From assembly GCA_026770615.1 (NCBI GenBank), contig MU631340.1, forward strand, positions 303,261-327,006: a stretch of DNA of 23,746 bases, read 5' to 3'. The translations under genes were made by a program, and so were the position numbers. Positions 8,298 through 16,460 of the stretch are shown here, one piece after another. The first letter of the stretch is position 1, and every line of letters begins with the position of its first letter. The notes under the pieces are model-generated. The model was not told the origin of the DNA, ran no database searches, and was given only the letters and a program-made list of their open reading frames with translations. Source of the DNA: Pavlovales sp. CCMP2436 (taxonomy: Eukaryota > Haptophyta > Pavlovophyceae > Pavlovales).

Positions 8298-9391
8298 ATG
8301 GAAGCACTCCCGGAGTTCTTTCGCTTTGAACCACGCGCCCTAGCCCCGCCCGCCGAGATGATACGTCACTACGTCACTCCATCCGGTGGTGGCTCTGCTG
8401 TTACTGGTGGTCAGAAGTCGGAATGTCACTTACCATGTGGGATGCCTGGGCTCTACCTCGATGGCAGTCAGTCAGTTTTGTCGTTCACCAGAAATATTAA
8501 CAACGCTTCCCCTATGACACTCGATGGCGGTGCGCAGGCTTGTACTGCGTCACTGGAGGTCTTCTTCGGTAGTCAACACATAAGTTCCATTCAAGAATAC
8601 GGCGCGCTTTTTAGTTTAATTCAGGATTTCACGACCGATCTTGACTCGCTTCGCAGCAGCGGTACGGTCCGTGGTATTGCGAATTATTCTCCGACGGCAA
8701 ACACCCCCGCGGGCATCGCAGACGCCTACTCGGCCGTGCTGGCGCTACAATTCAAGGAAACGGCGGATCGCTAACGGTTGCTTTGCCTGTAATGAGTGTT
8801 CTGGGGACCTTGGCTTTCAAGGCACTTCCTCTCAGCGCGCTCCAGGACTCGATACGTCTAGAAATCGAATGGGCATCTCAGAGTGAATGGGGGACTTACG
8901 ACTCGCCAGCTGCCTCGACGTCTGGCTGTACTATTAACAATATCAAGCTGCACATATCTGAAGTTCGCATCTCCGGAGACGTCGAACGTGCAATGATGAG
9001 TTCGCTCGGGGGAGTGGTTACAGTGCCAACGATGGATTTTTCGCACTATCGCACCACAGTCTCACAAAACGCTGGATTCATCAGTATGCAGATACCTGCG
9101 CGTTTGTCGTCAGCTTGTAACATTTTTATTGCCCTTAGGGAATCATCAGCGGCTGCTCGCTCCTGCGTGTCGGCGGCGCAGTACCTTACGGACGGGTATG
9201 CTATTGCGTTGTCACTTCAGGCGTTTCCCCAGTCGTCCGAGGTGCTCCCGGATGGGATCTCCACGCAGCTCATGCACGTGGTGTTTGAGTCTAAAATCGC
9301 AGCCTACAATCCTGCCCTGTACGTAGACGTCTGGGTGCAGCGCGAGAAAGTGTTGATCGCGCAAAATGGATTGCTCTCCTACGAGTCGTAG
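8298..9391 (+). pseudogene. Major capsid protein (double jelly roll type), one frameshift
   Basis: The ATG at 8298 opens MEALPEFFRFEPRALAPPAE. The first frame contains YLDGSQSVLSFTRNINNASP, MTLDGGAQACTASLEVFFG and SSIQEYGALFSLIQ, the order of features seen at the start of PLV capsid proteins. At about 8760, within GGAAACGG, the frame changes by one base. The second frame continues LTVALPVMSVLGTLAFKALP and then a second beta-sandwich half (IKLHISEVRISGDVE, ACNIFIALRESSAAARSC, VVFESKIAAYNPALYVDVWV), ending at TAG 9389. The total of about 364 aa is short but possible for a double jelly roll. The match to the MCP is by pattern and by synteny with penton and ATPase, not by database search. Confidence 0.78.
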
Positions 9392-9532
9392 AGAGTGTTA
9401 CTCCACCAATCCACTAAAAACACACCCAAACACAAACAAAAACAAAATCCACCAAGACCTCACACCCGCCAGGACTTCCGTGCTGACCCTTTTTACCCTT
9501 TTAGGCGTGTGATTTTATTCAATCAAATTTCA

Positions 9533-10210
9533 TCAAATATTGCGCCCCCGATAAGTGAGCTGGTATACCGGTTCGGGACTGCGAGCGTCTCTGAATCTCC
9601 GCGTAGTTCCATCATCAACACCGGCGACAGTGGCTCCACCTCCACGTCCGATCACCTGCACCTTGCCAACCTGACGCACGTTGCGCCCCCACAGACTCCG
9701 GGTGAGCACGTTTGGAATAAACGGTAACACCAAATCCTGGTTGAGCGATGTGTTCGAGCCACCCTGCTACAGTATTCGTCCGGTTCCTCGCTCGAACTTG
9801 TACCATATTCCATCGACTGTAGTTCTTAGGGCTACCAGCAACTGGGCGATCGCCGCGTGGAAGTCTCCAAGCCAGCGTCGCCATTCTTTGTCTCTAGGTG
9901 GAGTCTCCCATCCGTTTTGTTCGCTAGCTAGGTTGAGCACACGTGTCTCGCGGGCGCGGACGAGCGATGGCGAGACCACCAGATACCCCACCAGGTCAAA
10001 GGAGTGGCCAGGTGCAGCGTGTGGCATGTAGTGGCTGTAGCCATTCATCGCCCTTGAATAGATGCTGGTCGTCAAACCGAGTTTCACGAACGGGACCTCA
10101 CTCCAGCCAGGCCAGATGACGTAGATACCGCTCACTTGTTTGCCGCTCACGTTTGCGTTGGCGAGTGCCCTCCCGACTTGCGTGGCGCGATCAACTGTAT
10201 CTTCCATCAT
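9533..10210 (-). pseudogene. GIY-YIG / T5orf172-like nuclease, one in-frame TAG
   Basis: The ATG at 10210 begins MMEDTVDRATQVGRALANAN. Next come the GIY-YIG-like strand SGIYVIWPG, the strand VKLGLT, an Arg-containing helix (IYSRAMNGYSHYMPHAAPGH), a strand (DLVGYLVVS) and an E-containing helix (ARETRVLNLASEQ). This order (GIY, KxG, R, E) matches GIY-YIG endonucleases of the T5orf172 kind, which are common in PLVs and virophages as mobile or processing nucleases. The second half (YIG) is replaced by YVIW. TAG 9767-9769 interrupts a frame that stays open and protein-like (SLNQDLVLPFIPNVLTRS) down to TGA 9533. The tail domain is not recognised. It is convergent with the MCP gene. Confidence 0.55.
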
Positions 10211-10240
10211 CTGTCTCCTCTTTCTTGTTAGCCACTCCGG

Positions 10241-10247
10241 TATTTAT
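10241..10247 (-). promoter_or_regulatory. ATAAATA promoter box of the nuclease gene
   Basis: On the minus strand ATAAATA lies 31-37 bases before ATG 10210, the same motif and spacing as for other viral genes here. Confidence 0.35.
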
Positions 10248-10534
10248 CTCCGCAAACAGCCCGACCCATTCCGCAAAAGTTCACCCTTCCCTTCATCAGC
10301 CATTCCTTTGCACTTCCGCACTTTGCACTTCCGTACTTTATGTGCTATTCCCCGTAGCCCGTGGCAATTATGTGCTATATACTAAGTCAAAACTTCAATT
10401 CAAGCTTTACGGACGCCCACGCGGTCTTCAGGCGCTCCCGCTGGGTCTACCAGGCCGTCATCACCCTCCTTCGTTCAGCCGTCGAGTCCGCCTACGAGTC
10501 CACTGACGAGTCCGACGTGCGCGCCCGTAGCCCC
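10248..10534. other. Gap without a recognised gene
   Basis: This stretch between the nuclease gene and the inverted repeat holds short direct repeats (GCACTTCCG with GCACTTTGCACTTCCG near 10310-10340, and two copies of TATGTGCTAT). A weak plus-strand ORF (10361-10558) runs into the repeat arm and is not convincing. Confidence 0.4.
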
Positions 10535-10656
10535 CTGCGCTCAAATATGATTTTCTAGACGAGATCATCGAGTGTAAGGGTCTTCAAATATGATCGCGGG
10601 ACGGGAATTCCGCTCAATCAATGATGACTCCTTTTGACCCTTTCTTGGTGCGTGCT
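10535..10656 (+). repeat. Inverted repeat, left arm (probable viral terminal inverted repeat)
   Basis: The reverse complement of this arm matches 10766-10886 along its whole length with small gaps. The best-conserved parts are AAAATCATATTTGAGCGC, TTACACTCGATGA and AAAAGGAGTCAT. Within the arm CAAATATGAT occurs twice. It marks the right edge of the capsid-gene module. Confidence 0.7.
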
Positions 10657-10765
10657 GGTTTATATAAACTACTAAAATAATTCTAGAGAGAAGATCATTA
10701 CACAGGAATAAAAAAAATACTGAAATAATTTTCCATGGGCTCCCGGTCAACCTTCGTCCGTGCGC

Positions 10766-10886
10766 GCACGCACGCCAAAACACCCAAAAGGAGTCATATT
10801 TGAGCGAGTGGGAATCCCGTCGTGTGATCATGTTTGAAGACCTTTACACTCGATGAACTCGTCCAGAAAATCATATTTGAGCGCGG
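10766..10886 (-). repeat. Inverted repeat, right arm (probable viral terminal inverted repeat)
   Basis: Mirror partner of 10535-10656, separated from it by about 109 A/T-rich bases. It lies just outside the pPolB fragments, as a terminal repeat would lie beside the polymerase gene in a protein-primed virus. Confidence 0.7.
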
Positions 10887-10974
10887 TGGTTACCGGGTTT
10901 CATCAGTGGGTCTCACTCGATCAGCATAGACCTCAGTCGACATCGCCCCACCCCTCACATCCCCCACATCGCAA

Positions 10975-11398
10975 CATACGACAGGTTTGTGCGCCCGTGG
11001 ATGCACTCTATGAGCTTGCCGTAAAACGCGTTTCCACAGAGCTTCCAAAAGTTGCTCTCGAATTTGCTTGTGGCTTTGCGCCGCAGGTTTGTCATCTTCT
11101 CGACGAAGGGTCGAAGATAAGCCGCCTGCTTGAATGCTATCACCCGGTGAATCTTTACGATCTTGCACCCAAGACTCACCCACAGCTTTAGGAGCGAAAC
11201 GTGGCAGCGGTAATTCTGCTTGTCGCAGAGGGTTGTGTTGAGTTTGCGAGTCGGGCACGTGTTCTTGAGTGCGGTCTGCTGATCTACCGAGAGGCATCTT
11301 GTTTCTTCAACCGCCTTCGCATGGAGCTGCGGATCTGTTATGAGCATTGCCCGCTCGTATGGAGTTGTGGTTTTAGCCCACTCGTCTTTTAGGATCAG
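10975..11398 (-). pseudogene. pPolB fragment: fingers and motif B
   Basis: The minus strand encodes KDEWAKTTTPYERAM, then CDKQNYRCHVSLLKLWVSLG, KIVKIHRVIAFKQAAYLRPF, and motif B as KLCGNAFYGKLIE. This is the segment between motif A and motif C of polinton-type protein-primed family B polymerases; the 'kIHRvi.F.Q' and 'KL..Na.YGK' signatures are clear. It ends abruptly after GRTNLSYVA at about 10975, within CGTATGTTGCGATGT, a sequence shared with the 28-bp minisatellite at 12160. In an intact polymerase this block should come before the motif C block, but on this strand it lies after it, so the gene is rearranged. Confidence 0.8.
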
Positions 11399-11419
11399 AC
11401 TTGTTTGATTTTTCCCATC

Positions 11420-12150
11420 TCATCTGCGAATGTGCTCTTTCATGTTGTGAACGCTGCTGGCTGAGTTCTTGTACACTGAAGCAGTCCTGCGCTGCGACAC
11501 CTTGTCGTCGCCCCATGCGAACGCCTTCTAATTCATAAAGTCGAGTGTGATCGCGTGTCCTTTTGATTTGAACCTATTGAAGTTTGCGCAAATGCGGCCT
11601 CCATTGGCGGCCTCCTCGAAGTGTTCCATGTTCAGCTGACGCGAGATCGCCATTGATACGCCCTTGAGACGCGTGTCGTCCTTTCCGTTAGCGAGGCGGT
11701 ATGTGTAGCATTTTGCCGCCATTGCGCCGGCTTCGATAATCTCAAACGAGCCATTCTCCTCGGCAAAGCACCCCGGACGCTTCTTGTTGTCTAGGCTGAA
11801 TCGTTTGTCATTGACATCGAATTCCGAGCGGTCAAACCAGCGTGCCGCCAACCCCTCCTTTCGCTGCTCATACAGCTTTGCCGACTCGCACGTGACCGAG
11901 TAGGTGAAGCAGTCGGTGTCCATTGCCGTCAGTTTGAGGTTCTCGGCACCAAAGGTGGGTTGCAACACCTTGTACCAAAAGCTATACATCAGCAGCTTGC
12001 TCAAATCCAGAATGCCGCAGCCGGCTGCAATGGGCTTGTCAGCGAGTGCTGTCTTAAGTTGCATGAAAAGACATACGAAGTCGTTGGTGATCGGCACGAC
12101 GCGCTGGCAAAGACCCGACTCCACCCGGTGCTTGAAGATTTTGGCCCTGG
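11420..12150 (-). pseudogene. pPolB fragment: palm motif C, thumb and C-terminus
   Basis: From about 12150 the minus strand reads KIFKHRVESGLCQRVVPITN and then GILDLSKLLMYSFWYKVLQP. Motif C follows as MDTDCF (the usual Ser after DTD is Cys), then the FD-S region as RWFDRSEFDVND, GCFAEENGSFEI, the K-x-Y motif AAKCYTYRL, and KGVSMAISRQL. TAG 11528-11530 interrupts the frame before KAFAWGDDKVSQ, which resembles the C-terminal 'K.aLs..DDK' segment, and the tail ends at TGA 11420. This is the C-terminal third of a polinton-type pPolB, the enzyme that replicates linear viral DNA from a terminal protein. Its 5' end is fused to the 28-bp minisatellite. Confidence 0.85.
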
Positions 12151-12159
12151 TGGTCGTGG

Positions 12160-12312
12160 GCGTATGTTGCGATGTAGGCGGTCGTGGGCGTATGTGGCGA
12201 TGTAGGCGGTCGTGGGCGTATGTGGCGATGTAGGCGGCCGTGGGCGTGTGTGGCGATGTAGGCGGTCGTGGGCGTATGTGGCGATGTAGGCGGCCGTAGG
12301 CGTATGTGGCGA
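12160..12312. repeat. 28-bp minisatellite inside the broken polymerase gene
   Basis: A 28-bp unit containing GTGGCGATGTAGGCGG is repeated about five times from 12160, with a shorter 12-bp variant (GTTGCGATGTAG) at 12368-12392. On the minus strand all frames stay open and encode HRHIRPRPPTS / YIATYAHDRL-type repeats. Its CGTATGTTGCGATGT core also occurs at the end of the displaced fingers block near 10975. Confidence 0.85.
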
Positions 12313-12432
12313 TGTCGAAAATCGGGAAGTCTTGGGAGGGTGGTAAAAGTACGGAAGTCCTGGGTAGGTTGCGATGTAGGTTGCGATGTAGGTGGATGTG
12401 TCCACCACATATGGCTCGCACTGCAGTCGTGC

Positions 12433-13275
12433 ACGCACCTCCTCATCTCTGCTACAGAAGGTAAAGAAAGAAAGGGCAAAGAACAAAACAAGGTGCACGT
12501 AGGGGGTATTCCGCAAAAATCTGAAAAATGAAGACATTAAACGTAGGTCTCTTCAGCTGCCGATATTCGATGGATTTCCTAAACAGCTCGCTCGAGAATT
12601 TGATAAACCTGGTACCGGACGAGGCGAAGCAACGAATCCGAACTGTCGCCATGGAACACGCACTCGCAAAGTCGCTCCCTATCGAGCAAGTCTTCGAGCA
12701 GCTAAAAAAGAAGGGAGCGTTCCCCTACGAACACGACTAATTTAACAATCTCGACGAGGAGATCGATGCGGGCCATTTCGCTTCGTCGCTCGGTAATGCA
12801 TACACGGTGAGCACGACTTCGGCCAGCGGGGAGAAAACAACGGACGAGGCAATTGCATTGAACTTCGCGAGCAAGATCGGCCGGCAAAGGACGGAGATAG
12901 AGAGACGAATTGACGAAATGAAAGATCAGTTGCAGATCAAGACCTACCGCGAACTTCACGATCTCTACCTCGCTGTCGATGTGGCCGGCCTCGCGGACGT
13001 GATGGAGAACTTACGAGAGTTCATTTCCCGTGAATTCAAGATAGACCTGCTGCACACGTTTGGTCTACCCACACTCTCCAAAACGATAGCGCTCATGATG
13101 ATTCACGACTCTGCAGAGACCACCGATGTAAAGGAGATCGAGCTACTCAAGACAAACGATCAGTACTGCTATTTTGACCAGAGCAAGGTTGGTGGGATTG
13201 CAATGAGCAAGCAGCAGCATGCGGTATCAGTGAACCGACCGTGCTTCGACGACTACAACGAGAACAAGCCAACTA
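12433..13275 (+). pseudogene. pPolB fragment on the opposite strand: exoII, exoIII and pre-motif A
   Basis: The plus strand encodes THLLIS, GGIPQKSEK, RYSMDFLNSSLENLINL (exoII region), LKKKGAFPYEHD, an in-frame TAA (12738-12740), LYLAVDVAGLADVMENLREF (exoIII: Y...D), HTFGLPTLSKTIALM and VGGIAMSKQQHAVSVNRPCF just before motif A. This order is that of polinton-type pPolB. A one-base change in the A-run near 12527 separates the first piece from the rest. The exoII Asp is replaced by Tyr (RYSMDF), which would abolish proofreading. The fragment is inverted relative to the exoI and palm fragments, and its ends abut GYDT (minus strand, 13276) and a possible motif A remnant near 12400. Confidence 0.8.
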
Positions 13276-13311
13276 CAGCGTGTCGTATCCCTGTGCGTTG
13301 TGAAAATATAT
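13276..13311 (-). pseudogene. pPolB fragment: short HNxxGYD segment
   Basis: The minus strand reads FHNAQGYDT, the strongly conserved link between the zinc-binding region and exoII in polinton pPolB. It is isolated between an inverted block (12433-13275) and an insertion (13313-13607). Confidence 0.65.
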
Positions 13312-13312
13312 A

Positions 13313-13607
13313 TTACTGATAGGGATTCAAGCTGGCGTCTGACTGTTCTGAATGTTGTGCTGGTCTGAGCGCTGCGTCGCCCATTGCCTGCTGCATGCCT
13401 TAGTCGGCTGCGCTGGCTTGGGCGCCACCGCGCGTGTCGATGGATCTCCGGCAGTGTGCCCGGGCAAAGGCGTTTAGGGAGATGATCTGCTGGTTGCTGT
13501 TTGTCGTGTTCCCACGCTGGGCAGCGATCGGGGCCAGCGCGCTCAAGCGCGCGAGCAGCAGCTTCGCAAGGCCGCGTGCCGCGATCGTACCGATCGTGTC
13601 GATGAGT
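13313..13607. mobile_element. 295-bp insertion flanked by 12-bp direct repeats
   Basis: TGAAAATATATA occurs at 13301-13312 and 13608-13619 and brackets a GC-rich, non-viral-looking segment that splits the polymerase between its CxxC region and FHNAQGYD. The 17-mer TTCAAGCTGGCGTCTGA near its left end recurs at 19071 in host intergenic DNA, so it is probably a host interspersed repeat with a 12-bp target duplication. No ORF or terminal inverted repeat is evident. Confidence 0.5.
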
Positions 13608-13619
13608 TGAAAATATATA

Positions 13620-14013
13620 AATTGATGTGCTTATCACGTCGGCGGTGTGTGTTGCAGCGCCGGCATGCCGCTCCGAGATACTTCCCAGTTATGTGAGTGT
13701 GGTCGAGGTGCTTGTTCGCTCCTTCGATTTTGTCTTTGCGCATGTAACACTCGGTTGCCTCGTGAAAAGATGACGGCCTCTCTCCTGTGAAAACTAAATA
13801 TTCTGAAAAAAAATCGCTGTAGTCCTCGTGCAGTTCCACGAGCTTGTTCACAAAGTGCACGTGCGCATCTGTGCCGAGGTACTGGTGGATCACGTCGGGG
13901 GTTCCGTCGGCGTGCACAAACTGCAGGCGGTACGAGACGGCTTTGTGGGGGCTGCCAGGGATCGCAGTCGCTTCGAAATCGGCGTACCCCACAACGGGTG
14001 CCTTCTGATCGAG
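13620..14013 (-). pseudogene. pPolB fragment: exoI and zinc-binding region
   Basis: The minus strand reads APVVGYADFEATAIPG (exoI, D-x-E), then SYRLQFVHADGTPDVIHQYL and ECYMRKDKIEGANKHLDHTH ITGKYLGAACRRCN. The last part is the 'C..C ... DHcH.TGkyrGaAh..CN' element typical of polinton-type polymerases, with DHTH in place of DHCH. It breaks after RRRDKH at the direct repeat of the insertion. Upstream it adjoins the N-terminal block, which lies in the opposite orientation. Confidence 0.8.
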
Positions 14014-14414
14014 TACTTCCCTATATCGAGCTGCCCCAGGAGTACCGCCATTCTGCGAAAAAAATAATCAACCCAAAGAACAGCGACACAAAGTGCTTCC
14101 TGTGGGCGAGCCTGGTCTCGTTCGCTCGGGAGATCGAAGCAGAACCACCCGAGCGCATCAGCGTGCTTCGTAAGTTTGAGGAGAACATCAAGATTCCCGA
14201 GGGTGCGACATTCCCGGTTCAGGCGAGTTCAATCGAGGAGTGGGAGACGACAAACCCAAAGCTGACCTGGTCTGTGTACGGCACCCTCGGTGAGAAGAAC
14301 GACGTGAATTGCATACGCGTGGCACCGGCACCACTTCAGCGCAAGCGACGCCACATCATGCTGCTTCTTTATGAGACTCACTTTGTAAATGTCGGCTCGC
14401 TCGACGCGCGGTAA
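14014..14414 (+). pseudogene. pPolB fragment on the opposite strand: N-terminal domain
   Basis: The plus strand encodes YIELPQEYRHSAKKIINPKN, SDTKCFLWASLVSFA, EENIKIPEGATFPVQASSIE, WETTNPKLTWSVYGTL and HIMLLLYETHFVNVGSLDA. This is the pre-exonuclease domain of polinton pPolB ('iiN..N.D..CF.w', 'fPv...di..fE..N', 'h..LL......Hyv.i'). It should lie upstream of exoI in the same direction but is inverted in place. It stops abruptly at about 14414, where GC-rich host-like sequence begins. Confidence 0.75.
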
Positions 14415-14429
14415 GGCGGTTGCGATGCG

Positions 14430-15357
14430 CGCTGCTGCTGCTGGCGTGTGTTTGCCGCCGGGCTCGCCCACTCATCGGGCTCGCGGGCCCGGCGGGTCTG
14501 CCTCGGCATTTTCCCCGCCAGATAGTCAAGCTGCGGCTCGCATGTCGGCGCGGTTGGCGGCGGCGCGCCTCGGGCCAATGCATCTGCGATAGCCGCGGCC
14601 GAAGCTGCAGTTTCGACGTTGTCACGGCCCGCCAGAGCGTTGTGGATCTTTGCGGCAGCCGTGTGAAAGGCCGTTCGCGCAGTGGTGAGGTAAGGAGATG
14701 CGTCCTGAGCGGCGCGCGCAACGGCCATGCGCTCGAGCAAGGACGGCACTCCGGTCGGCAGGTCGCGCGCCTCGGGCCAGGCCGGCTGCGCGAGCCAGGG
14801 CTGGGCGGTGACGTGGAAGTGAAAGTTGTTAGACCAGTAGGTCGAGCGGGGGTTTGGCATGGCGTCCTGGACGTCGTTGGCGGGCTGCCCCTTGATCGTC
14901 GCCTTCGCGGCCGCGCCGAGATTGTAGAGCATGCCCGCCTTGAACTCGTCGTAGATGGTGATGTTTGGGATGCTGTTGAACTTGTCGGGGTGAAGTCCTG
15001 TGCTCGCCTTGCGATAGCTGCTCAGCAGCCCGGCGTCGAGCTCTAATGACGAGGGCGCCCACGGGACGGAACCGCGGGTCTACTCCCCGTGTTGAGGATT
15101 GGCATCAGCGCGAGCACCTTGCGCGCGAGGGTGATGTTGTCCTTAATGGAGTCAGGCCCCACCTTCTGCACCAGAAGGTAGACTTTGCCGTAGGACTCGT
15201 TGATGGCCTCGAGCAGCGGGGGGCGCAGCTGCGGGGCGGACGGGATGAAGGAGAGGAGGTTCGGCATGTCGACGTCGCCCGAGGGCACGCCGCCCATAGC
15301 GAACGCGGCGCCTGTGCAGGCGACCGCGAGGAGGAGGCGGAGGGGGGCCTCCGCCAC
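14430..15357 (-). CDS. Putative secreted or plastid-targeted host protein, unrecognised, broken
   Basis: A GC-rich minus-strand frame begins near 15357 with a leader-like stretch (APLRLLLAVACTGAAFAMGG), then DMPNLLSFIPSAPQLRPP, LEAINESYGKVYLLVQKVG and NITLARKVLALMPILN. After a frame change or intron near 15070 it continues LLSSYRKASTGLHPDKF, NITIYDEFKAGMLYNLGAAA and NFHFHVTAQPWLAQPAW, then an Ala-rich helical part ending around 14430, where the pPolB fragment begins. No ATG precedes the leader; the first codon in frame is GTG, so a 5' exon is probably missing or the start is different. No family is recognised. Base composition differs sharply from the viral region, so I take it as host, interrupted or abutted by the viral DNA. 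Confidence 0.35.
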
Positions 15358-15636
15358 CGTGAGAGGCTGGTCTACAGGTCTTCAAACTTTGGTGAGCCCG
15401 ATTGAGCACCTACGGCCGCGCTCTGTGGTGCTCCGCAGAGTGCTGTAGCGTTCATAGATGACCCCCAGATGTTAAATCACTATCCTGACACTGTCTAGGG
15501 TCCCGAGACCGCCACCCAGCCTGCCGCCGAGGCCGCCGCCGAGCTCGAACCCGATAATGAAATTTAAATATTTTGAATTTTGAGTTACGAGTTCTGCGTG
15601 TCAATTTAAATTTGAGTTTTGAAACATTTTTTTCTT
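15358..15636. other. Gap without a clear gene
   Basis: It holds a short Pro/Ala/Glu-coding stretch (about 15500-15565) that could be an exon end, then a strongly A/T-rich block (TTTAAATATTTTGAATTTTG and similar). Confidence 0.3.
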
Positions 15637-15846
15637 TAAAGCGCTCAAGCGCTACAACCAGAGACAGTTCGGCAGGGACAAGCCAGGCCGGGCTCCCTCA
15701 ACCGGGCGGAAGCTCATATTGTGCCCCTCGGCGAGCCGCAAGCCAAGGTCCCCATGCGCAAGAGCGCCGAAAAGCGCACCTCCAAGTCCAAAGTCGTCCC
15801 GAAGCACGGCCAGGTCACTGACGATGAGCTTGACGACTGCGATTAG
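15637..15846 (+). CDS. Possible terminal host exon, 69 codons
   Basis: After a T-rich, acceptor-like tract (TTTTTTTCTTTAAAG) one frame is open and protein-like: LGEPQAKVPMRKSAEKRTSK, then KVVPKHGQVTDDELDDCD before TAG 15844. The basic region with an acidic tail looks like the C-terminus of a regulatory or nucleic-acid-binding protein. No upstream exon is certain. It could be a chance ORF. Confidence 0.2.
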
Positions 15847-15956
15847 GCGCGACTAGGGGGGCACTTCAGCTGCTACTACTGGTAGCTGGACTAGCTCTTG
15901 GAGATGTATTGGGGTACATCTGGTACGTATTTAGACTGGTTTAAAAATACATTCCC

Positions 15957-16063
15957 ATTTTCCGAATTTCCGGGAATCACATTACCAAATTCCCATAATT
16001 CCCGGGAAATCCCGGGTCCCGGGAATTCCCGGAATACTTCTGTGGCATTTCGGGAATGTGTAA
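15957..16063. repeat. CCCGGG-rich palindromic cluster
   Basis: Repeated TTCCCGGGAA / TCCCGGGA / CCCGGAAT units form overlapping palindromes around 15990-16040, with degenerate flanking copies (TTTCCGGGAATC, TTTCGGGAATG). It can fold into several alternative hairpins. The rest of 15847-16460 shows no gene, only A/T-rich tracts resembling those near 15560. Confidence 0.6.
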
Positions 16064-16460
16064 ATCCCTGCAAACGGATCCGATCATCAGCGACGGCCCG
16101 ACGCAAGGAGGAGTGAGCGGGACTGACGGTACGACGGTGATGCACGACGTGCTCGACGGTTGGCGAGCTGCACCGCCGCCCCGATTCAATCCGACCAGAA
16201 ATTTTGAATTCGAGCGGGAATTTTCAATTTTGAATTTACATCTTTTAAAAATCTAGCACGCGATCACCTCGGCGCGAAGCCAGCGCGAAGCCAGACGCAG
16301 CACCATACGCAGGGGGGGGCAAGCCACGTACGTGTGTGGGCCGACAGACGCAGGGTCGAGCAAGCCGACGTGCGTGTGCGGCCGGAACTTGCCCGGTCCG
16401 ACTCGCAGCAGCTCGCAGAGGCCAGAGCTTGCCGGAGAGGGGTCTTACGGTCGCGATCCG

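Noticed and set aside
9395..9727. Downstream extension of the MCP frame
   Set aside because: An A/C-rich, Lys/Asn/His low-complexity reading antisense to the nuclease tail; the MCP ends at 9391.
10361..10558. Plus-strand 65-aa ORF before the inverted repeat
   Set aside because: It runs into the repeat arm, has no promoter box and no recognisable protein pattern.
12160..12312. CRISPR-like array
   Set aside because: The 28-bp units are directly adjacent without spacers, inside a eukaryotic viral gene: a minisatellite.
96..12740. A variant genetic code with TAA/TAG read as Gln in the viral genes
   Set aside because: The MCP and penton frames end naturally at TAG and would otherwise run into antisense or neighbouring genes; host genes here use normal stops. 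Premature stops by C-to-T change explain the data more simply.
14378..15405. Several overlapping GC-rich ORFs on both strands
   Set aside because: Only the minus-strand frame with a leader and ordered hydrophobic pattern looks like protein; the rest are shadows.
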